The notes under the pieces are model-generated. The model ran no database searches. It was given only the letters and a program-made list of their open reading frames with translations, and was not told the DNA's origin. From the NCBI RefSeq assembly GCF_029962835.1, contig NC_080578.1, forward strand, positions 101,659,759-101,723,758: a stretch of 64,000 bases of DNA, given 5' to 3'. This document shows, piece after piece, positions 36,450 through 48,400 of this stretch. Every line of letters begins with the position of its first letter. Positions within the stretch are counted from its first letter, which is position 1. A program made the position numbers and the translations under genes. Source of the DNA: Magnolia sinica. Taxonomy: Eukaryota > Streptophyta > Magnoliopsida > Magnoliales > Magnoliaceae.

Positions 36450-39400
36450 AGAAAGGTGAAAAGTTAAAATCCTAAAAAAAAAAAAAAACTTATGTAGATA
36501 AGTAGTTATAAGTACATAAGTTACTTTTGCAATCACGTTTACCAAACTAATTTGAGTTGAAAAAGTAACTTAATGACTTCACATAAGTTAAAAAGTTACT
36601 TATTTGGTGGTATCCAAACAGGCCCCAAGGCCCAAGTAACAACACAATCAAGAGCCGAGAATATCATACAACAATGCAAACATGAAAAACCTAGGTTAGG
36701 TTTCTTTGAGAAATATGAAGACCCTATTAAGGTAAAGGTAGCGGAATGGTTCAAAGCACAGGGAAACTTAGGATTCTAGCACCATTAAACATTTATATCA
36801 CTCATATAAAAGACAATTTAAGGCCAAAACACCAACAAAATATATGTAGGAGATCATGCTCCAAAGTTCAAAGAAGTCAAGCATGGTACATATTCTCATC
36901 GCAGAAAAGTTGCATGTGCATGAACTCTATCAGTATATCAACTCTTTTGAATACTCATCGAGTTGCTTAAAAGAGGATGCCAAAAAACCAAGTTGGTACA
37001 CTGACTATGATCAAACCAGTGGGTGTCTATACCCAAGAAAACCACACTAACAAGTAGCAAAATATGAGAAAAATCACATAAGGAACATTCATAACTGAAT
37101 AACACATGAATATCACCTCCGTAGGAGGCTAAAGGAGGTGGAGAAGTATGGGGGAGATCTTGGCCATTGGTTACAAGATGAATAGCATCTCCTGGAATAT
37201 AAGAGGGTTGGGGAGGACTGAAGAGAACATAGTTGCAATTAAGAATCTCATTGTGACTTCTAAACCCAAGGTCATCTCATTGCAAGAAACATAGAGGGCA
37301 TCAATGGATTGGGTCTCAGTGCAGAAGCCCTTGGGTAATTCGGACAGCGGTTGGGCTTGTGTTGATGCAGTCGGTAGATCAGGCGGGATCTGGTCATATG
37401 GACTCTATGTATCTGCAGATGAAGGCCTTGATCAAAGGTTGTTGGTCCTTATCAATCCTTTTCTAGGCATGAAGAGTGGATAGGAAATGGGCATTCTCTG
37501 CCGTTTAGGGTCCAAATGACTCAAGTATCAGATTGGCATTCTGGGAGGAGTTGACAAGATTATGTCCTCCTGGGATGTCACCTGGTGTCTTGGGGGTGAC
37601 CTCAATGTTATTCGGTTTAGTCACAAAAATCTTTGGGGGGGGGGGGGGGGGGTTGGGTTCTAGAATCACGTCAAGCACAGCTAGTTTCAGTGTCTTCGTG
37701 GACTGAGGGGACCTGATTGATATTCCTATGTCTAAAGTGAAGTTTACCTGGTCAAACACACAATAATCACTGGTCATAAGTCAGCTGGACAGATTTTTAC
37801 TCAATGCTGGATGAAAGGATATATTTCCAAATGTCGATGTATGGGCGATGGTGTGCGGGCTTTTAGATGGTAAGCCTATTTAGTTATCCACTCAATGAGA
37901 ATCCAGGGGCTAAACCTTTCCAGTTGAGATCACGTGGATCAATCATCCGGATTTTGCACAGCTGGTGAAAGAATCTTGGAATTCGAAGGTGTCTATCGGC
38001 AAAGCAGGAGTTCACTTTTGCCACCAAACTCAAAGCTTTGAAAGGCAAGTGTAAAGTTTGGAGTGGTTCAATGTTTAGCAACATTAAGGCATCAAAGCGG
38101 GCTATGGGCGAAGAGCCACAAATTGCCGCTCTAGACAAGCAAGAGGAAGATTCTCAGGGGTCTCTTGGAGATGTAACCTGCCCAGAGACAAGCTACATCC
38201 TCGTCCCTGGAATACATACTTAGAAGCAAGGAAAATTTTTGGAAACAAGGATCTAGAGATAAATGGTTGGATGCATGTGATAGTAATCTTGCCTATTTTC
38301 ATAGGGTGGATAGTGCTCGTAGGCATATGAATTGCATCAAAGAAATAAAAGCAGGTGAACAGGTTATCCATCGTAAAGAAGAGATCCGTTCAAACTTTGT
38401 GGACCACTTCAAGAAGGCTTTCTCATAAGACTTCCCATCTCGCCCAAAGCTTGGGGGGTTGGAGTTTGGATGTATCTCGCCTAAGCAAGATGAGGCTTTG
38501 GAAGAAAATTTTGAGGCTAGTCAAGTTAGAAGAGCTATCTTTGAAGCAAAGTGATAGAGCTCCTGGCAATAATGGGTTTTTGTTGGCCTTTTACCACAAA
38601 AGTTGGGAGGTAGTTATCAGGGATCTTGTGCAAGTTTATGAAGAATTTCATGAGAAGGCGATTAGGGAAAGTCAATAGGGGCCTTCTTTTTTCTTTTTCC
38701 TTTTTTTGGAAGGAAACAACTTTTATTGAAAAACCACCTCAAAAACCAAAGCAAAAAAGAATACGAAATAAAAATAAAGCCATTACAAACCCAAGGGGGC
38801 AACAAGGACACAAGTGTCCAAAACCCTAAATCCAGAAGCCCATTCGATCTCCCAACAAACGATCTTCCGAACTACCAAGTCAACAGACTCAGATCTATTC
38901 TCAAAACAACAATTGTTACTCTCACACTATATAGCCCATAAAACAGCCATTGCCACCAACAACCACACCAACTTCCTATCTTTACCCGCTCTGTCATGCC
39001 ACACTGCCAAAAATTCTGTCATCAAACCCGACATCACCCACAATGGATATTAAGGTTCAAAATAGGGCACTCCCATATCTTCCTCACAAACGGGTAATGA
39101 AGGAATAAATGATCCACCGACTCGGCATCCCTCATACACGTACACTTATATTGGGGAGCACAAAGGATCTCTTGATGAGATTATCCATGATAAGCACTTT
39201 CTTTCTCCCCACTAACCACTTAAAAGCAATTGCCTTTTAAGGGAGGGGCATTTATTCTAGAAGTAATAGTTATGATGGCAGCCAAATAGGCGAGACTGAG
39301 AGATCTGTAAAACAACCGAACTGAAAATCTCTCCAAACTATGAGCCTGCCACACCATTGAATATTCACTCGACTCCCTGTGCATGACAAGTTTTTCGCTT

Positions 39401-42400
39401 TCCAAAAGGTTAATAAATCATCAGCTTCCTCATCACAAAGACCCCCTTCAACAAGGAGGTGCCCACTCAACCTCCTCGCCAATTTTGGAATAACAAGGAA
39501 TAACTAGAATATTCCTCTCTAGCGCCATAATGGCTAAACTATGAAAGGCCTCCCTAAGCGCAATCACCCAGCCATGATCTTCCCAAAAGCGGATACAACT
39601 TCCATCTCCTACAGAAAAGGACACTCCTTCCTTAAACTTAGGGGATATCAAGAGAATAGCCCTCCACAAACAAGTAGCTCTGTGTCAGGATGAATCTTTA
39701 ATCCACCATCCCCCCGGATAGGTACCACCATACCGTACTTGCTAGTCATCACTTCCCTCCAGAGTCTTCCTTCCTCTATAGAAAATTGCCACATCCACTT
39801 CCCTAACAACATATAATTCATGGAGTCATGAATCCTCAACCCTGCCCACCCTACCAATATAGGCTTGCACACCTCCTCCCACCTTAATAGGTCAAATTCC
39901 TTTTCCGTACCACTCCATAAGAAATCTTGCCTAAGCATTTTCAGCTTTGCCAACACCGATCGGGGACATCTAAACAAAGACATGAAGTAAAGAGGAATAT
40001 TTGAGAAAGCTGCTTTAGTCAACGTCAAGCGACCACCCAATGACAAGTATCGTCTCTTCTAACTAGAAAGCTTTCTTTCAAAATTTTCAACTACTTTGTC
40101 CCAAAGATGCCTAGGTGGTTTACCCAGGGTATCCCAAATCGGTTACGTTTCGGCCGTAACGGCCGATATGTAACGGTAACGGTGGGACCCGTTACGCGAT
40201 ACGGGGTCGAAACGGCCGTTATGGAATTCTGTGACCGTAATGGCCGTTACGGGCCCTGAAAAAAATAAAAAAAATAAAAATAAAAAACAAAAAAAAAAAC
40301 CTTACCTTTTTTTTCCTTTCTTTTCTTCTTCTTCTTCTCTTTCTTCTTCTTCTTCTTCTTCTTCTTCTTCTCGAGCAGCTGCGGCTGCGGCTGCTTCTTC
40401 TTCCTCTCTCTCTCACTCTCTCTCTGTCTCTCACTCTCTCTCTGTCTCTCTCCTAATCTCTTCTTTCCCGTTTCCCTCTTTTTTTCTTTTCTTTCTTTCC
40501 CTCTTTTTTTCTTTTCGTTTCCCTCTCTCTCCCTTTTTTTTTTTATTTGCCGCAGCTGACTGCGGTACGTGTCACGCAAAGACGAGCGCTGACACTCCTC
40601 GAGCTCCGAGTTGTACGAACGGTTCAAAGGAGATCAAAGTTATATGGGCTCCACGGTGATGTATTTATTACATCTACACCGTTCACCTATTTTCAGAGAT
40701 CATTTTAGAGCACCAGCCAAAAAATGAATTATATCCAAAGATCATCTGGACCACACCAAAAATAGCAGCAGGGATAATGATTTTCACGGTTAAATAATTT
40801 AGGGCGCACGTAACGTTTATTTTCCATCCAATCATATCAGACCCAAGTGGGCCTCACCATGATGTATATATTTTATCCATATCGTCCATCCATTTTGCAA
40901 CGTCATTTTAAGTCAGGATTCAAAAAATTAGTAATATCCAAATCTCGGGTGGACCACACCATAAGAAATAGTGGTTATAGAATGCTCACCATTAAAAATT
41001 TCCTAAAGTCCACTGTAATGTTTATTTTCAATCTAACATGTTAATTGGGTCACATTGACGTGGATGAAAGGAAAACACCCATGTCAGCTTGATCTAAAAC
41101 TTTTCTAGCCCTCAATAAATTTTTAATGGTGAACGTTTAATTATTATTGTTTCTTACGGTGCAATCCACCCGAGCTTTGGATGTGCCTCATTTTTGGGCT
41201 CATGCCCTAAAATTATTTGGCAAAATGGATGAATGGTGTAGATATAACACATTCATCACGGGTGAGGCCCAAAAAACTTTGACACGTGTGCTGCACTTTA
41301 CATCCGAGTCACAATGCCAAAATCAAATTATTTGAATAGTTTTAATTGTTAATTTGTGAACTTTTATTTTTAAAAATAGGGCCTTTTGATTTTTATTTTT
41401 ATTTTATGATTCACTATCCAATAAATGTCCACCAATTTATAAGTGGGATAATGACAATAAATGGCATGAATTTGAGGCTGATTTGGAGAATAAATTGGTC
41501 CTCCAAGTCAGCCCCAAATTGGCAACGCCATCTACCTGAATTTAATTTTATTTTTTTAAAGAACTATTGGGAGAAATGATATCAAGATGTTAAGTATATA
41601 AATTACATATTTAAAAAATTAAATATATGAATTTTGTAGTCAAATTCAAGTTACCTGGTTAAAAAATTAATCAGACAGTCCGATACAACTTCTCACCAAA
41701 GAGTGGACCGTTACACCACCATAAACATGTTCCAATTTATAAATGAATGCATATTTGGAATGCTTAGAATATTCTGGATTTAATCCATATTTTTTCATAT
41801 TTTTTTGGCAAAAAAAAAAAAATTTGTGCCGTTACGGGCCGTTACGGCCCCGTATCGCCGTTACGCCCCCGTATCCGTATCGGTTTCGGAGGGCACCGTT
41901 ACGCCAACCGATACCGATACGGGACACCTTGGGTTTACCAATGAAAGTTCCAAGCCCATATATGTCGAAGGAAAGGACCCAACTCCACACCCAAACGTCT
42001 TAACTAAACAATGCACCTCTTCTGGCATTCGAACACTAAGCACTTCACATTTCAAAGAATTCACCTTCAAGCTAGAAACAACTTTAAAACATATGACAAT
42101 TTTTCACAAATTGTCCACCATCGAAAAGTCCCCCTCACGGAAAAGGATGGTGTCATCCACAAACTGAAGATGGCAAAAATGGGACCTTGATGCAGGACAA
42201 TTAACCACTTGCTCTAAAAGCTTGATCTGTTAGAGTATGGCGAATTAATCCCTTTATCTCATAGCCCAGGCCCCACATCTAATGGGTTAGGACCTCGGCC
42301 GAACCCCCTTCGTGGGCCCCAAATCACATGGGCCGCCTACCCTAAGTGTATCCCCGCATCCCACGGGCTACCCCACTTGAGCCCGATATGAAATGCGCAT

Positions 42401-45400
42401 TAATCAACCCCGGTGAGGAGTCTCGAATACGAGACCTCTCCTGTGGGCCCCAAATCACATGAGTCACCCACCCTAAGTGTACCCCTGCATCCCACAGGCG
42501 ACCCCTATCGAGCCCGGTGTGAAAAATGCCCCTGCATTAGACCTGTCATTGAAACCTTAAACCCCCAGATAAGACTAACTTCCTGACATCTTTGAAGCAT
42601 CTTGTTGAATGCCTCGGTCGCCACCACAAACAAAAAATTGGGAAATAAGGTCTCTCTGGCATAACCCCCTAGGAGCCATGGAGAAACCTGTAAAGAACCA
42701 TTGACTAATACCGAAAAGGAAGCCGAACTCACACATTCTCGAATCCAACTTCTCCATTTCTAACCGCAACCAAATCTTCCCAATATATAATCAAGAAACC
42801 GCCAATCTATATAGTCATAAGCCTTCTCAATATCTAGCGCTTACAAACCACCCCCATTTCACCATCCGTATATCCATAATCAATACATTCATGTTCTAGC
42901 AACGCATTGTCCAAAATCTATCTCCTGGCCACGAAGGCACCTTGTCCAAAATCCCTATATCCGGATCTCCACCTCCATCTAATCTCATCTTCTTTAACTC
43001 TCTTCACATAGCTTAGAGCCAACTCCAATCTTGTTTTTTTCTTCTGAAATCATTCTCCTTTCCTCCTTAATATCCAACTCTCGATTTCTCTAAGGATCAT
43101 ATCAGTCTTCGCCTCCTGGCTCCCAAGGACCTCCTCCTTCCCAACATTAAGTTTTCATTTCAGTAATCTAAGCTTTTCGCTCAGCCTAAAGCCAGCAAAT
43201 CTTTCCACCTTGAATGAGGCCCACCAATTCTGAACTAGCTTTAAGAAACCCTCCACCTCTAACAAAGACAACTTAAACCAAAAAGGTCTTGGACCCAATT
43301 CCCCCCTCAAATTCCAAAAGGATTAACCAATGATCCAAGACCAATCTTGGAAAACCGAATTGCTTTGAGAGTGAAACTTTTCAATCTAATCCACAGAAAC
43401 CAAGAACTTGTCGAGCCGAGAGATTGATGGACTATCTTGACTATTCATCCACATGAACAAAGCACCCTCCATCAAAAGATCCAATATATCAATCCGTTGA
43501 ACCCAATCAAACAACCCAACATGAACGGGCACTTATATAAAATAAAGGACATAAAATAAAATGAAGGGGCATATTCACAAAGGCCATTTTGATAAGGGTC
43601 AATCGACCACCCAAGGAGAGGCGTCGGCCCTTCCAAGAAGATAACTTTCTTTAGATACGCTCGATCACCCTATCCCATATATACTAAGGGGCTTCCCTAT
43701 GCAAAGAGGCAATCCCAAATACATGGAAGGGAAACCCAGCCTTGCACCCAAAAGCAACCGCCAGCCTACCAGTTTCCTCTTAAGATTAATGGATACATGA
43801 AGACCAATAGCTAGACGGAACCGCCACAAAAAAACGGCTCAACATCTAGTCCGGTCTTTAAGGGGCCGTTTGAATTATAAGGTACTTCAGGTAAGCTACT
43901 TGTGCCTCAAGTAGCTTATTTTGGTTTCTACTTATTAAGCTGAAGTGATTAAGTAACTTTAAGTTAAAAGTTACTTATAATTTATCTAAATCCAAACTTA
44001 CTTATCTCAAATAAGTTAGTTATCTACTGCTGTAAGTAGAAAAAGTAACTTATTTGGTGGTATCCAAACGGGCCCTAAAACATTGGCATAAGGGAGTTGG
44101 AGCGGAAAATAATTTGGAGTACCATATAGTGCAACATGATAATACCAATATAGGTGAAAAAATGGATGTCATCGTAAGAAAACCATTATGACAACATTTC
44201 TAAGAAACATGACACTCCGTGTGTGTGTGTCCAATGCATACCAGTCCACACGACACCTGATGCAAGACAGGCACCAAATGTAAAAGCCCTAATTGACTTT
44301 TCCTTGCACGTCCGAAGGATATTCTCTTCTTCAAGTGTCAATTTCTCCTGCATGCGAATGTAACATTAGTTTACAGTGATATACAGGCAGCAGTAACATC
44401 ATTTCTAGTAAATGAACTTTTACTCGTGTAAATAATTGCAATGTGCAATCAAATTGCTTTTAATTTGCATTAAAACACGGCCATTAGATTGTATTTGGTA
44501 CTACAGAATTTCTGCATGTTTTATTCTTAACAACATTTGAACATGGTATTTATTATGGGAAGACCAAACACAAACCCCTAAATTTTTTATTCAGTCATTT
44601 CAGGCACATTCTGCAGCATAGCAATATTTAGCCAAAGCTAAAAAGTTAGTACTTTGATATTTAGGCAGAGAGTGTAAAAACAGTCTTATCTTGCTTTCCA
44701 CCAAATGGCCCTTGGCTCCTCGGCAATAAATCGATCATAATAAGATACGAAAAAGTATTATTTGATATTTTTTTTTCTTTTCTTCTAAACTTCTTTTCTT
44801 TTCTTTTTTTTGTAAATTCTTTTCTTCCAAGTAATCACATATAAAGATCAAACAAATTGCATGTCAACAGTCATGTGGGTGGAATAGTACTTAACCATAT
44901 GTAATCTATTCTTTTCCTTTCAAACTCAATCTCCAACAATGAAATAAGAGCATATATTTCATTTTGGTTCACAAGAGATTCAGTCTAAACTCTAAAGGAC
45001 TGTTCCAAAACACTAGCACCAGCATTGATTTCAAATCCACCATAGATGTCTGGACAGCTCATTATAATCACGGACTTGTCCCAGCTATTTGTGGCTGCTT
45101 TATGAGTCTTATTTTGCCAGTCAATCAGAGCTAAGGTCCTATTCTCAGTAAGTTAACAAGCATTCATATTCCTTATCACAACCTAAATCCAAGTCCCTTT
45201 TAGTCTTCTCTCATCCTCTTTGAGTCTGTCTCCTTCCTCCCTTCCATACTTCAATCACACGATTCCTCAACCCAAGCACAGATCCACCGGCTCAATGTGT
45301 CTGGACTCCATCGGACTCCCATGGCAATTTTGACAGGACATCGAAAGTCTCTAATAATGCTGCCAGCCAGAGGCCACCAGACTTGCCATGAACTATGGGG

Positions 45401-48400
45401 ATTTTTTCCTCTGGGAAAACCCATCTAACCATCAGGCCCTATGCTGACCATTGCAGCAACCACAATCATAGCCTCCCTTAGCCATCGAAGGAGCTTGGAT
45501 GAAAGTTGGAAGAAGGGAAAAATAGTGGGTCTCTACTCAACCAATTCTCCTATCATGCAGTCATTGGCCATGGCTGGGGAAGTCAGGAGTTTGGGGCCAG
45601 CCTATAACTATGGTTAGAAGGATCATCAGTGGGCATCTCCAGGCCGCATGCGAGGGATTAAGAGAGAAGGGGAGATGGTTTAAGAAGCATGGCACACAAC
45701 AAAAGTTACTAAATAAATCTAAAGATTATGGTAGAGTGAGGTCCACGGAAAAAATGGCTATTGTTTGTGTTCAATTTTCTAATTATATACAGTAGTTCAT
45801 GCACACCATCTAAATACCACACCATGGCCTATTGCATAATCCAGATGCACCATGGAGACAGGGCCCCAAATAGATGCATAGTGCGGTGATTATGCCGAAG
45901 CCATTACTTTCATACACATGCTACCTCATTTGTCTATGTAGTCAATGCATGCTAAACCCTCCTCCATACAAGCCTCTACACGGATTGACATACACCAAGT
46001 AGTGGATTGAAAGCATGATCGCAAGCTATACACACCGACACCGAGCTATGCAAATTACTAGTCTAATACCCATTGAATGTGGAAAAGAAGGAATCTACAC
46101 CAATAAAATTTTCTAAGAACAATATAAGCTCAAATAGGTAACCATGATGTTCTTCTTTATACAGAGAAAAAGGAAAGCCCGCCAGAGTTTTGATTCTCAA
46201 CACGAATGGGAAGAGAATATTACACACATATGACACCTATCGATCTAATGACTGGATTTCTCTAGGATGAGAAAAGATTCTCGAAGGGTAGGGTTTTTGA
46301 GAGGAGAGAGACAAGTATCTCAAACCAAGCCCTAACACATATTTATAGGCATCCTTCCTTGGGAATCCTACTAAGAGAACAACTCCTATTTCTCTTATGT
46401 TTCCATGGTAATGAGGTGTTCAAATTACCACTCCCCCACCTAAATAGAAAACCCCAATCTATATACCCTTCAATTTGAAAGGTCTGGTGCGAGTAGTCAG
46501 TAGTGCTTACAGTATTGGTATCGCGTTATGTATCACACCCTTGGAATACAGATACATATCAGTTATCGCACAGAATATATCGCTTGTGTTGGGTAATGTA
46601 TCACACTTTTTGGGAAACATGGGGAAACGTTAGAAAATTGGTTGAATTTTTCAATGAAACTTCAAGGATTGTTAAAAAAGAACTTAATACACACTTTTAA
46701 ATCATAACATCACAAAACAAGTGCACATAAAAGGTTTCCTTCGTATAGGGTCCTAAGCTATGCGCTGTCTGACTGAAATGATGCAGCTACATTCAAAGTG
46801 GATTTGGGATGGGTACATATGTAGCTCCTAAGCATCCATAAAGCTGCCCATATCCCAGATGTGGACATCCTCTCCAAGCCTCATACATGTTTGATTTCGT
46901 GTTTGGAATGTAAAATTGCAACCACCCCAATTTCCCTCAAATCAGATCACCTACTCTAAAATTTTGAAATTAGAGTATACATGATGATGATTTCATCAAA
47001 AAATCCTAAAGACTAAAAAATTAGACTCAATTGATCGTTGTTGGATGTAAAATTTCAACAAATATATTTTTTTTTTAATAATTTTTTATTATTTTTAATT
47101 AAAAAATATTTACGTTTCCAAAAAATCACAAAAACTTTATGAATCAGTAGATCAGGCGTCATACATGTTTGATTTCATGTTTGGAGTGTAAGATTTTAAT
47201 CAATTTGGGAGAAATTGGGCAAATTTTGAATTTTCCCCAACTTCTCGCAAATCGGACCACCAACCCTCAAATTTCGAAATTGAAGGTTTAAATCCTTAAT
47301 TTTCCATGCAAAACATGAAGAATCAAGAATTTCTAACCTTTTGACACTAATTTTGTATGATTTAAACAAAAAAAAAAAAGGATCGAAATGCAAAATCACT
47401 CACCAAATAAAAATCTACCCCAATTATGGAAAAATCTTGGTTCCGGTTTGAAATTTAGGTTTTTTTTTTTCTCAAAAGATTGCAAAGGATGGACCAAAAG
47501 CCACCCACGATGTCTTTAGAAGAGAGAAGATAGAAAGAAAAATTGAAAATGGAATTTTTAGAGCTGTTTTGAAGAAAGACTTGCAGTTCTTATCAAGTGT
47601 TGATGATATCTATTGAGATCGACAGGTATCATCAATATCAAGGAACTTTACAAAGGAAAAGTCGTCCATATCTCGCGATACTTTGCAATATCAATGATAC
47701 ATTGCGATACATGCCGATACATTGCAATACATTGCACGATACTCGGGATTTCAAAACTCCACCCATGTTTCATATCGCCCACGTGCGATACCAATAATAT
47801 CAGGTGATATTATCGATACAATAAACACTGCATGTGAGACGTCCAAGACTTTAATCCTCCCAAGGGCATTTCATTGTACCAAATCCATATCTGGAGCAGT
47901 AATGATGTCCCCATCTCCAACCGATTGTCCCAAACCATTAATCTAAGCTCCCATCACACTCAAGCAGGCATGATTGATTCCATGCATGCACACACATAAA
48001 TTCCAAGCTCCCATCATGATACGCACTTGACTAATTTTGGTGCCAACCATATTTTACTCTTGTAAACTTGATCAATTTGAGCCCGTCGAAAATATTCAAT
48101 ATGCATAATATATAAATAATTTTTCAAATGCATTCACAATCAAATCCACATCCTCCTTCAACCTTGGCCCTAGGCGTAGGCTAGTTTTTGCTATTTTGAA
48201 TGTATCCTATGTATTGTTGTAGCATGTAATTGAGCCTTGACCGTCTTGGTTAGTAAATTCCAAGCTCCCATCATGATACACACTTGACCACTTTTGGTGC
48301 CATCCATATTTTACTCTTGTAAACTTGATCAATTTGAGCCCGTCGAAAATATTCAATATGCATAATATATAAATTATTTTTCAAATGCATTCACAATCAA

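Larger units (their letters stand above)
38685..43525 (-). mobile_element. L1 LINE, antisense, with insertions
   Basis: Read on the minus strand from the right: SPSISRLDKFLVSVDW (endonuclease end, about 43420), NWWASFKVERF, RECVSSASFSVLVNGS (42700), QFVDDTILF reverse-transcriptase active site (42130-42160), YMGLELSL (41950). After the hAT come SLGGRLTLTKAAFSNIPLYF (39990-40046) and the 3' tail near 38700. Frameshifts and stops throughout. Interrupted by 40125-41931 and 42230-42535. Confidence 0.85.
35310..44241 (-). other. Gene 2 intron 2 (8.9 kb), transposon nest
   Basis: Contains the minisatellite MITE, a plus-strand L1 5' piece, an antisense L1 split by a composite hAT, an unclassified two-unit repeat and a MITE. 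36640-37100 holds nothing recognisable. Confidence 0.85.

Noticed and set aside
40231..40659. 142- and 126-codon open frames
   Set aside because: Low-complexity pyrimidine tract of hAT copy 2, the same origin as the frames at 30.6-30.9 kb.
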